Notes under the pieces: generated by a model
Told to the model about the DNA's origin: nothing
Database searches by the model: none
What the model saw: only the letters and a program-made list of their open reading frames with translations
Made by a program: the position numbers and the translations under genes
Assembly: GCF_034008315.1 (NCBI RefSeq)
Contig: NZ_CP125377.1
Location: 1,810,001-1,874,000 of the forward strand
DNA length: 64,000 nt
Source of the DNA: Pseudomonas sp. P8_241
GTDB taxonomy: Bacteria; Pseudomonadota; Gammaproteobacteria; Pseudomonadales; Pseudomonadaceae
Reading direction: 5' to 3'
Shown here: positions 26,787-34,062 of the stretch, one piece after another
Position numbering within the stretch: position 1 is the stretch's first letter
How the letters are laid out: each line of letters begins with the position of its first letter

Positions 26787-26972
26787 TTGAGAGTTTCAGT
26801 GTACCGGCCTGACCACCAATCCAAGCTGCTCAGCTTGATGGCGCACACAGGCGTAAAGAACCCAACCCGAATGGTTGAACAACTGATTGAAGAAGCTGCC
26901 ATGCGGCTTGATTCCCTAAAGAGCGGAACGAATGTTAACGAACACCAAGGCCAAGAAGGCCAAGTCTACTGA
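26787..26972 (+). CDS. 61-residue ribbon-helix-helix-like protein (TTG start)
   Basis: The TTG at 26787 is chosen because GAGG (26775-26778) lies 8 bases upstream and the protein then begins with a strand-like RVSVYRPDHQSKLL. The helices SLMAHTGVKNPTRMVEQLIEEAAMRLDSL follow, giving a ribbon-helix-helix-like layout. The 3' end overlaps the next gene by 41 bases in another frame. It is a candidate regulator of the element. Confidence 0.58.
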   Translation: MRVSVYRPDHQSKLLSLMAHTGVKNPTRMVEQLIEEAAMRLDSLKSGTNVNEHQGQEGQVY

Positions 26973-28464
26973 GTACGATTACATCTGCTACTGCTGCAAA
27001 GATCCCTACAAGGGGAAGCGGGAGCAGGCGGACAAGAGTAAACGCTTCTGTAAAGATGCCTGTAGGCAAGCCAAGGCACGCTCTGCCAAGAAAGCAGAGA
27101 AGAAGGTATCCCGCATAGAGGAACAGTTCATCCGCTGGTACAAGAGCACTCACGGCAAATACGTCTTCGACTATTGCAGAGATGCGGGTACAGTTGGTGT
27201 ACTGCTAGGCCACACTACAGCCTCCCTGTTCGAGCTGAAATCTTTCAATGACAGCTTCTATAAGTGTCACGGCTGGAACAAGGACGAGAAGAAGTCTGTA
27301 TTCCACCGCAGCCACATTCAGGCCCACAAGGGCACAGATGGCTCAGTGGGAGCTCTGCACCCCGTCAACCTGTTCATTGGCGAGAGCACCCCCAATCAGG
27401 AGTACGGGAATAGAGCAGTATCCGCAGATGCTGGCCTGAAGATCCCAGCCAGTAAGTTGAAGTCAGCGTGGAAGGTATCCAAGACGGACACGAACAAGGC
27501 AGTGGCACAGAAGATCCGCAAACTCTTGGGAGCAGAGTTCACTGAGTACCTTTCCCAGTCTGCTGCTATCGCAATGAATCAGGTGAACACCTTGGCCCAA
27601 CGGATCTACAACCGCCAGCAGAAGGGCAAAGCCGTACAGGAGCTAGATCAACGCTACACAAAAGAGACGCTTGAAACCTTCCCTCTTGAGGAGCTGCAAG
27701 CGTTTGATGCATATCAACGCGGCGAGGACTCAGTATCAGTGTTCCAGCCGGAGCTATATACCCGTGCTGCACTGTGCGTCTATCTGGATGAGCTGGAGCG
27801 GATGGCAAACACTTCCCCCTCAGAGCGCCAGCGGGATAACTGCCGGTTCATGGCGGGTCTGGTGCGAGTCTTGGGAATGTTCATCGCTCAGGCGGAGAAC
27901 GAGCAAGGTATAGCCCACAGAAGTTTCTTGCCGTTGGGGGATATGGAGTGGAAACCACTGGCTCACTTGAACTGGCAGCAGCCGTGGGGCAAGCCAGCAA
28001 AGCGCCTGATTGATGCCGATCTAGAGTTCCTGACAAAGAACCTCACTGCGCAATGCTTCCATGCCTTGGCCGGTGCAGACATTCCACAAGGACTCTTACG
28101 GGCTCGCCTGCTGAAGCGTCTGGATGTCGCCACACTGGTTCCGACTGTACTGGCACCTGAGGATTGGCGGTTCAAGGCATTCGGCTCCTGGGACAAGTTC
28201 ATTGAGGGCCTGTACGCCGATGCAGAGCCAGTATGGCAAGCGTTATTACACACTGGACTGTGTACTGCTGAGGATATTGAAGCAGCTCGCACTGGTGTAC
28301 TGGAGAGCCTACACACCGCCATTGAGCGAGGGCGTAAGCAGTACATGAAACTGTTCCGGCAAGAGCGGCAGGGTACGGTTCACCTGACTTGGGGCTTCAA
28401 GGGATATCCGGCCTATCTGGAATTCCCACCAGTAGTGGCAGAGCCGTTACCTCTTGCTGCTTAG
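26932..28464 (+). CDS. Large protein with N-terminal Cys cluster and HNH-like centre
   Basis: A 510-residue protein, the largest cargo gene apart from the recombinase. Residues 19-44 hold CYCC...RFCKDAC, an FCS-like zinc cluster. A lysine-rich linker follows. Residues 125-160 (HRSHIQAHKG...LHPVNLFIGESTPNQEYGN) place His128, Asn146 and Asn155 with the spacing of an HNH/HNN nuclease motif. The C-terminal 300 residues are helical and unrecognised. A DNA-binding nuclease or replication-related role is possible, but the HNH reading is tentative. Confidence 0.7.
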   Translation: MLTNTKAKKAKSTEYDYICYCCKDPYKGKREQADKSKRFCKDACRQAKARSAKKAEKKVSRIEEQFIRWYKSTHGKYVFDYCRDAGTVGVLLGHTTASLFELKSFNDSFYKCHGWNKDEKKSVFHRSHIQAHKGTDGSVGALHPVNLFIGESTPNQEYGNRAVSADAGLKIPASKLKSAWKVSKTDTNKAVAQKIRKLLGAEFTEYLSQSAAIAMNQVNTLAQRIYNRQQKGKAVQELDQRYTKETLETFPLEELQAFDAYQRGEDSVSVFQPELYTRAALCVYLDELERMANTSPSERQRDNCRFMAGLVRVLGMFIAQAENEQGIAHRSFLPLGDMEWKPLAHLNWQQPWGKPAKRLIDADLEFLTKNLTAQCFHALAGADIPQGLLRARLLKRLDVATLVPTVLAPEDWRFKAFGSWDKFIEGLYADAEPVWQALLHTGLCTAEDIEAARTGVLESLHTAIERGRKQYMKLFRQERQGTVHLTWGFKGYPAYLEFPPVVAEPLPLAA

Positions 28465-28544
28465 TTATGGTTTTTTTTATGTCGCCCCAAGCTACTTGTC
28501 AGTAAGGAATTGTTCGATAGGGTGACGTTTACAAGGTGTACAAA

Positions 28545-28976
28545 ATGAGAATGACAATGAACAAGGTGCGGGTGCTTGAAGCTCTCGCTCACATCAATGC
28601 CGACCAAGGCATGTATCCCCCCTATAACGCTGTACGGCTCCATGAGGTTCTGAAGGATAATTTAGGATATGGTGATTTCGATCTAGCCAACCTGACGCGA
28701 ACCCTGAAGACCCTTGTAGATCAGGGGTTGGTTAAATGCTCGCTGGGGCCAATAGATATGTCTGGCACCAATGGCTTTGTGCAGCGATGGTTTGAGCAGC
28801 AGAGGATGAAGTACTGGCCCGCTGACCTCGACCTAGATGCAATGCGGGTGCAGTACAAGATCACCCCGGAAGACTACGATCTGAGGTTTCACAATGCTTT
28901 CCAGAGAATGGATGGTCTGCCGCTCCTCTCTATGGAGGAGTTCCGGGAGTACAAAGCACGTAAGGCAGCAGCATGA
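28545..28976 (+). CDS. Winged-helix-like protein of unknown function
   Basis: A 143-residue protein. KVRVLEALAHINADQGMYPPYNAVRLHEVLKDNLGYGDFDLANLTRTLKTLVDQGLVKC reads as a winged-helix DNA-binding domain (helix, helix, recognition helix, wing). The remainder is acidic and helical. ATG 28545 has AAGG (28533-28536) 8 bases upstream. It is the last gene before a non-coding, hairpin-rich segment, so it may act there. No family was assigned. Confidence 0.65.
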   Translation: MRMTMNKVRVLEALAHINADQGMYPPYNAVRLHEVLKDNLGYGDFDLANLTRTLKTLVDQGLVKCSLGPIDMSGTNGFVQRWFEQQRMKYWPADLDLDAMRVQYKITPEDYDLRFHNAFQRMDGLPLLSMEEFREYKARKAAA

Positions 28977-28977
28977 G

Positions 28978-29006
28978 GAGGGGTATGTCCACTCTGCATA
29001 CCCTCT
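28978..29006 (+). terminator. Hairpin after the winged-helix gene
   Basis: GAGGGGTATG pairs with CATACCCTC (one bulge) around a 9-base loop and is followed by TTAAATAT. It is a plausible end of the rightward cargo operon. Confidence 0.5.
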
Positions 29007-29170
29007 TAAATATCTAATGCAAAACTAATCCCGCAACCAATCCCCCGCCCACTGATATCCCTCCCGCCAGATTACCCCCACACCCCATATCCTGCTCAAG
29101 TGCCCTATCTGTGGGGCGATACCGCTACAGCCCTCAAGCCGCATTCCCTTTCGTGCGATAAACCCAACGC

Positions 29171-29357
29171 GGCTCAGAGTTGAGCCACATCACGCGCAGT
29201 AAATGTGAGCAAAACGCTCAGGATGTGGACACCTCACGTTTGAGGCGTCATCCCCAGCCGCCAAGGGTACGCACATTCTGTGTACCCCAGCAGCCACCCC
29301 TGAAAAGTCAGGGCCAGCTCTCAAATCCCATTCCTAATTGACACAATACTATTGTGT
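29171..29357. repeat. Run of six short inverted repeats upstream of the tyrosine recombinase
   Basis: The repeats are GGCTCA/TGAGCC (29171-29186), TGAGC/GCTCA (29206-29220), CCTCA/TGAGG (29232-29245), GGGTAC/GTACCC (29265-29287), CCCTGA/TCAGGG (29298-29313) and ACACAATA/TATTGTGT (29341-29357). Most arms are perfect with loops of 4-5 bases. They lie in a 470-base stretch (28977-29449) without a gene. Such arrays occur at replication or transfer origins and recombination sites. Confidence 0.6.
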
Positions 29358-29449
29358 AAAGTAGCCAGCCCTTTAAAACCCTTGCTATAGCCTAGTGGTC
29401 TATGTTCTAATTTACACATCGAGTAAGAATCACACGGAGTGTAAAGTAG
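29338..29449 (+). promoter_or_regulatory. Control region of the tyrosine recombinase gene
   Basis: TTGACA (29338-29343) overlaps the perfect palindrome ACACAATA-C-TATTGTGT (29341-29357). The motif GTGTAAAGTAG occurs twice (29354-29364 and 29439-29449, the second touching the ATG) and an inverse TTTACAC lies between them at 29411. This fits operator binding by a small repressor, or core-type sites for the recombinase. Confidence 0.5.
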
Positions 29450-30004
29450 ATGAACATCGTAGAAGCAGTAAAAACAGCAGGCGAAGCAGAGACAATCTCC
29501 CGCAAGCTTTCGCTTAACGCCAAGGGTAATCCTCTGTATGCGGACATCTGGCGTTTCGGCGTCAACACTGCACTCCGTATCAGTGACTTGCTCAGCCTGA
29601 CCTTCGACGATGTGAAAGGCGACAACCTGACAATCAAGGAGAGCAAGACTGGCAAAACCCGCAGCATTGAACTGAACAGCGCCGCCAAGGCCATCATAGG
29701 GCGCCGCAGGACTGCACACCCAACGCATACGTTTCTGTTTGAGGTGGATAGCAATCGGGCCAAGGGAAAGGCTGTCAGCCGTGTTGCAGTGGCAGCCGCA
29801 TTCAAGGCTGTAGGTGATGAGATGAGCCTTCAACTAGGTACGCACTCAATGCGCAAGACCCGTGGCTGGCTGATGTACAACGGTGGGGTGTCCATCGAGA
29901 TGATATGCAAAACGCTGAACCACAGCAGTCCAGCGGTGACAATGGCGTACATCGGCATCACCCGGGCAGAAGTGGCCGCTATGTACCATGAGTTTGTATT
30001 CTAG
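29450..30004 (+). CDS. Tyrosine recombinase, catalytic domain only
   Basis: A 184-residue integrase-type enzyme with the full active-site set: Arg43 (TALRISDLL), Lys66 (ESKTGK), His132 and Arg135 (HSMRKT), His158 (LNHSS) and nucleophile Tyr167 (MAYIGI). The usual N-terminal core-binding domain is absent, and the size resembles the FimB/FimE invertases. Since the element integrates by a serine recombinase, this enzyme probably serves another job, such as resolution, inversion or copy control, perhaps on the inverted repeats just upstream. Confidence 0.9.
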   Translation: MNIVEAVKTAGEAETISRKLSLNAKGNPLYADIWRFGVNTALRISDLLSLTFDDVKGDNLTIKESKTGKTRSIELNSAAKAIIGRRRTAHPTHTFLFEVDSNRAKGKAVSRVAVAAAFKAVGDEMSLQLGTHSMRKTRGWLMYNGGVSIEMICKTLNHSSPAVTMAYIGITRAEVAAMYHEFVF

Positions 30005-30025
30005 AAGCTCCTGTAGCGCCATATA

Positions 30026-30046
30026 GGCCACTCTAATGCAGTGGCC
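30026..30046 (+). terminator. Hairpin after the tyrosine recombinase gene
   Basis: GGCCAC (30026-30031) pairs with GTGGCC (30041-30046) over a 9-base loop. There is no T-run, so terminator activity is uncertain. The following stretch to 30331 holds no gene that can be supported. Confidence 0.4.
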
Positions 30047-30331
30047 CGTGCACCCTCAATATTCGGTTTTCCTATCCGCCTGTAGCCTTTCGGGAGGGAG
30101 TAGGGGTTTGATACCGCCCTCCTGAGTGCGCAGCTTCAGCATTCTCCAGACTGCATCTGGATATTTATCCCCGCCAGAAACGCTTAGTGCATTCCGAAAG
30201 GCGATCCCATTTTTAGAAAATTCAGATTTCTGGCCTTCTAGAAAAAGGCTAAGAAGTAACACTGCACATCAGCGTAGAACTTTGTGATGCGAGGTTGCTA
30301 ACATCGGGCACACCTCACACGGAGTAGCACT

Positions 30332-30559
30332 ATGACCCACCCTGAATCCATCAAGCCCAAACTGGCCGCTTTCGACGAAGCCCATGAAGCGTTTAAGAAG
30401 GCAAACGAACAACTTGATCAGAAGATCGAGCAATGTCTTCACGCTGGCGGACCCTGGCCAACAGAGGCCGACTATAAAGTCTTGATGGATGCAGCAGATG
30501 CATTGCGAAGAGCGGGGCTAGCACACGGTGAAGAGGTAGCCAGCAGTCATGGCGGATAA
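30332..30559 (+). CDS. Small helical protein of unknown function
   Basis: A 75-residue protein with a GGAG ribosome site before the ATG. It is almost wholly helical and charged (KLAAFDEAHEAFKKANEQLDQKIEQCL ... YKVLMDAADALRRAGLAHGEE). It overlaps the next small gene by 11 bases, so the pair is translationally coupled. No family or motif is recognised; two coupled small genes of this kind can be regulators or a toxin-antitoxin-like pair, but nothing here proves that. Confidence 0.6.
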   Translation: MTHPESIKPKLAAFDEAHEAFKKANEQLDQKIEQCLHAGGPWPTEADYKVLMDAADALRRAGLAHGEEVASSHGG

Positions 30560-30767
30560 CTCAGAAGCCAACATCGCTACAGCGGACGCACTGACACTAC
30601 TCCTACACAACCAGCACGCCATCTGTGCGGCCATTGAGGAGGTGACCCAGTGGCTCGCTGAGAAAGGGGTGGGAAGTGTTGCTGCTAACGCAGTAACGGC
30701 CTTGGAAACGCTGGACACTAATGCTCAGGGCATCACAGACGCTATCCTGCGGCTTCGGCAGTCGTAA
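30549..30767 (+). CDS. Small helical protein coupled to the preceding gene
   Basis: A 72-residue, mainly helical protein (ADALTLLLHNQHAICAAIEEVTQWLAEKGVGSVAANAVTALETLDTNAQGITDAILRLRQS). The start lies inside the end of the preceding gene, with GAGG upstream. The composition suggests a small helical bundle. No family is recognised. Confidence 0.58.
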   Translation: MADNSEANIATADALTLLLHNQHAICAAIEEVTQWLAEKGVGSVAANAVTALETLDTNAQGITDAILRLRQS

Positions 30768-30920
30768 GCTTCAGACAATCGAATATCACTGGAAGCAATG
30801 GTCCTCACAGTTTTTTCAGACAGCCCATTTTTTTAGTGAATGATCAAGAAGTTCGTGTAGTTTGAGCGTGATATCATTTTGACTTGCGGTATCTGCCGCC
30901 ATTGGAGTCAGGATTAGTTC

Positions 30921-31841
30921 ATGGGCCAAGCCAAGCAAAGACAGTCGACCGACCCACTCTGGGGAAAAGTTCGAAAGGAGCAGATGTTTCGTGGACTAGT
31001 CATGACCTGTCCAATGGAGATTTCCGGCTCCAAGCTTTTCGTCAAGCAAAGCTGGCTTCACCATGAGGAGCTACGATATGGGCTGCTTTACTGGGACAAG
31101 TTGGTCTGGCCGTCGTCTAAAGTGATATATTTTGCAAACGGTGTGGACGAAGACTATCTGGCATCTGCCGGAGTACTGGAGCGTCCTAATTACACTGTGA
31201 TGGGGGATGGCGCTCAGGGGATACTGACTGGTGTACTCATGGCGCACCAAGACTTATGCAAAAAACAGCCGCGAGCTTGGGCCTTGCTAGAAGGAGAGAA
31301 CTCAATCTCTTATCAGCGTGACGTAATCTCGCAGCCGCAAGCACTCAGCATCGAGTTGCTGCGGTGTATCCCTATCCCTCAGGGTGACGTCCCTTTACCA
31401 GAGATTCTGGAGTTCAAGGAAAAACGTAAGGACGAACTGTTGTTCCTGCGGGTCGAGTTAGAAAGGTTGGAATCCAAGGCGAAGCTATCTAACGATCCTG
31501 CCGAATTTATCGAGCTTTCCAAAGGCGACATCGACAAGGCGTGCAGGGATTTGCTGAAGGTAAGCAGTGAATGGCAGTTCCCAATAGTCCTAGCGGATAA
31601 GAGTTTCGAGTTTTCGTTCGACGTAGAGAGGATGGTAGCTGCTTCTACTTTGGCTGGTGGTGCGGCCCTGAAGGCCGGGGTGGATTTAATCCTTCCGGGC
31701 GCTAGCAAGGTGATTGCTGCCACGGCTGGAGTTGTGAGCCAATTCAAAGTCTCTGCGAAGCCGAAGCTTGTCGGCCTCAAAAGGGACCTCGGCCCTTACG
31801 CATACGCCTATCGGATGCACAAAGAGTTGGGCAGTTTTTAG
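30921..31841 (+). CDS. DUF6236-like protein
   Basis: A 306-residue protein. The segment HHEELRYGLLYWDKLVWPSSKVIYF resembles the opening of DUF6236 proteins. The middle (ILEFKEKRKDELLFLRVELERLESKAK) is a charged helix, and residues about 230-270 are hydrophobic and glycine/alanine-rich (VAASTLAGGAALKAGVDLILPGASKVIAATAGVV), possibly membrane-interacting. It is a single gene with its own leader, facing the serine recombinase. Such stand-alone cargo near an integration end is often accessory, for example phage defence, but the function is unknown. Confidence 0.65.
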   Translation: MGQAKQRQSTDPLWGKVRKEQMFRGLVMTCPMEISGSKLFVKQSWLHHEELRYGLLYWDKLVWPSSKVIYFANGVDEDYLASAGVLERPNYTVMGDGAQGILTGVLMAHQDLCKKQPRAWALLEGENSISYQRDVISQPQALSIELLRCIPIPQGDVPLPEILEFKEKRKDELLFLRVELERLESKAKLSNDPAEFIELSKGDIDKACRDLLKVSSEWQFPIVLADKSFEFSFDVERMVAASTLAGGAALKAGVDLILPGASKVIAATAGVVSQFKVSAKPKLVGLKRDLGPYAYAYRMHKELGSF

Positions 31842-31929
31842 ACCGCGCACTCAGTTGACCCGCCTACATGATGTAGGCAGGGTCGGGAGTTTGGAAATCG
31901 CTGCCAGCTTCTGTGTAGCCGAGTGGGTA

Positions 31930-33543
31930 TTACAGCTCGTACGGCCTTAGGTTGTCTTCAACCTCCATCCAACCAGTCTTCTCAAACACCGCTATGTCTC
32001 TTGCACGGATTTTTTCGTAAGCAGCACTGCCAACCATGTGCAGGTGCGTGACGGGATAGCCATTTTCTGTCAGTTCGTACAGGCCAGTCTTTCGGTTGAA
32101 TCTGCTGTACTGGAACTTCTGTACGGGCAGGTCGTTAACGTTGCTCACTGCTTCGTTTACAACGATGTCACCACCGTCACAGATGATCTTGTATCCGGCG
32201 CCACGTAGCAGTGCACCGAGCTTTACAGGGTCGTTCTCGCGTAGGTCGTACTGGGCATTGATTACAGCAATGAATGGCGGTGGTGGTGCAGTCTTCAGTA
32301 GTGCGCGTTCCTCCTCCAGTGCCTGAATGCTGGCCGTCACCTTGTCCAGTACGTCAGTGATTGCCTTCAGCATGCCGTACTTCACCAACCCTTCAGCCGC
32401 GTTCTCACTCTGCTTTCGCAGCTCGACCAGTTCACCTTCGATTTCAATCTCACGCTTCTCGCCAGCGGTGAGATGTTGCCCAGCCAGAGCCCGTTCAAGT
32501 GGTTCGTAGTAGGTGTTAGACAGGATGTACTCCAGCACTGAATACGGGATGGATTTGCTGTTGGTGCACCCAGCTTCACCGAGTCGGTGACGGGACATGC
32601 ACAGCATTGCAGCAGGGGAGCGCTTGGTGTCCACCACACCGAAGTTCTTGCCGCAGCGGCCACATACCACCAACCCAGAAAGCAGATAGACCTTTGATAC
32701 ACCCTTGATCTTGGCGCCAGACTCCAACTGCTTCTGCACCCTGTACCAAAGCTCCTTGGATACAACAGCCGGGTACACATCCTCTATGGGCGTTTGCTCC
32801 ACTCCATCGACAGGCCAAGGCTGCCAGCGACCAATCGCCGTTGGGTTCCTCAGCCACTTCTTGATAGTGGTGGGGTTCAAAGTCTCCAACAGCGGATGTT
32901 TTCCACGAACCCGGGCCAGGATTCGACGTTCTCCAATCCCTGCTGCGTAGTCTTGGAAGATCTGGACAATAAACGGTGCAAGGTCGGCCACCAGCTTAAC
33001 TTCCGTGCCGGTGTTCTCCAGCCAGAGCGGCGTACGACGTTCTGTAAACTCGCCCTTGGCTGCCTTTACCCTTTTGCGTGCGTATGCGTCTTTGACGCGA
33101 CGGCTCAGGTTGTCGCTGTAGTTGTAAGCCTGCTGGACTTTCGCCACCAGCAGGAACAGGTGATTGCTGTTCACAGATGCCCGGTTGTAAGTGATCCCAT
33201 CGTCCAGTGAAACGATGTCCACACCAGCATTCACGATCTTGGATAGCAGCGGCAACATCTCCATAGGCTCCAGACGCCCAGCCCGGTCGATGGCCTCGAT
33301 CAGCACCACATCGCCAGCCTTTATTACACCGTTCTCAACAGCCGCCAGTAGACGACCAAAAGCGTTGTCGAGGTGTTCACCGCTCCAGCCAGATTTCCCA
33401 AGGTCTTGAAAGCTCAGTTCACTACGTGTGTAGGTGGGGTTCGCCACGAGCCACTTGCCGACCATTTCCTGTTGTCGGGCGAGGGATGCACCGTGCTGCT
33501 GTTGGGCGGAAGAGAAGCGGATATAGCTGTACGCCACTGGCAT
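31930..33543 (-). CDS. Large serine recombinase (integrase of the element)
   Basis: A 537-residue site-specific recombinase. The N-terminal resolvase domain has YSYIRFSS with nucleophile Ser11 and Arg9. It is followed by the recombinase domain and a zinc ribbon (CGRCGKNFG ... LCMSRHRLGEAGC). A coiled-coil segment near residues 365-425 (EKREIEIEGELVELRKQSE, later ASIQALEEERALL) precedes the C-terminal part. It starts 55 bases inside the right end (GG core at 33599-33600), the usual place for a serine integrase beside its att site. It should catalyse integration into, and excision from, the EamA gene. Confidence 0.94.
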   Translation of the reverse strand: MPVAYSYIRFSSAQQQHGASLARQQEMVGKWLVANPTYTRSELSFQDLGKSGWSGEHLDNAFGRLLAAVENGVIKAGDVVLIEAIDRAGRLEPMEMLPLLSKIVNAGVDIVSLDDGITYNRASVNSNHLFLLVAKVQQAYNYSDNLSRRVKDAYARKRVKAAKGEFTERRTPLWLENTGTEVKLVADLAPFIVQIFQDYAAGIGERRILARVRGKHPLLETLNPTTIKKWLRNPTAIGRWQPWPVDGVEQTPIEDVYPAVVSKELWYRVQKQLESGAKIKGVSKVYLLSGLVVCGRCGKNFGVVDTKRSPAAMLCMSRHRLGEAGCTNSKSIPYSVLEYILSNTYYEPLERALAGQHLTAGEKREIEIEGELVELRKQSENAAEGLVKYGMLKAITDVLDKVTASIQALEEERALLKTAPPPPFIAVINAQYDLRENDPVKLGALLRGAGYKIICDGGDIVVNEAVSNVNDLPVQKFQYSRFNRKTGLYELTENGYPVTHLHMVGSAAYEKIRARDIAVFEKTGWMEVEDNLRPYEL

Positions 33544-33574
33544 GGCAGAGCGCCTATAAAGGAAGGAAGGCGCT

Positions 33575-33625
33575 CATCATAACATTGCCGATTTATTAGG
33601 TGTCGTGGCATTGAAAATCGACGAG
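33575..33625. other. attR of the integrated element
   Basis: Right junction with GG at 33599-33600. Left of it, ACA-T-TGCCGA ends 7 bases before the GG, mirroring TCGGCA-G-TGT in attL. To the right is the transporter's NATT coding sequence on the minus strand. Confidence 0.85.
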
Positions 33626-33903
33626 TAACCCGCTGGCAGCACCTGTGCGGCTACCGAATACAGAGTCGCCGGAATCCCGGAGTTGATCACCCCGAGCAGC
33701 ATCACGGTTTTGAGTTTGCCCTTGAAATCCCAACTGATGCGCATCAACCCAAGAATCACCAGCAGTCCGGCTGCGGCGATCGATACACGGAAAAAAGCGG
33801 TGGGAATGCTGCCAATCACCGGAGCGATGATGCGCATGAACAGAAAACTCGCACCCCAAATGGCCGCCAGGGACAGTAAACGGAAAATATCGACGGGGTT
33901 CAC
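33598..33903 (-). pseudogene. EamA/DMT transporter, N-terminal part, cut by the integrated element
   Basis: GTG 33903 has AAGGA 7 bases upstream and starts MNPVDIFRLLSLAAIWGASFLFMRIIAPVIG, a typical EamA first helix. The frame runs to SIFNATTP at the junction, then reads a short tail of element DNA to a stop at 33577. About 102 residues (three to four helices) remain here. The rest is at 23911-24516. Confidence 0.92.
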
Positions 33904-34062
33904 AGCGCGTTCCTTCCTTGATGAAGGGGCGAAAGTGTTGCTGAGTGTGTGATCGATGGCAACCGAAAACCGCGCGTTTAATTCGCCCGGAAAATTACGC
34001 TTCTCCTGCACCCGGTTCACTGGCTAAGCTCAAGGCTTTCGAATTCCCGCAGAGGTCTCACC

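Larger units (their letters stand above)
24517..33600. mobile_element. 9,084-bp serine-recombinase integrative element in an EamA transporter gene
   Basis: The ends are fixed by the split transporter and by the GG core at 24515-24516 and 33599-33600. A large serine recombinase starts 55 bases from the right end and reads inward. Most other genes read rightward from a promoter near the left end. Cargo comprises small zinc-binding-like, ribbon-helix-helix-like and coiled-coil proteins, an HNH-like protein, a tyrosine recombinase and a DUF6236-like protein, plus several long structured non-coding stretches. Codon and base use look less GC-rich than the chromosome. No capsid, tail, terminase, relaxase or known replication gene was recognised. 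Confidence 0.92.

Noticed and set aside
30056..30262. 68-residue open frame on the minus strand inside the element
   Set aside because: It would need a GTG start without a ribosome site, has no recognisable pattern, and lies between two rightward genes; kept only as a remote possibility.
24515..33600. Complete prophage
   Set aside because: No capsid, portal, terminase, tail or lysis genes; only a recombinase and small regulators support mobility.
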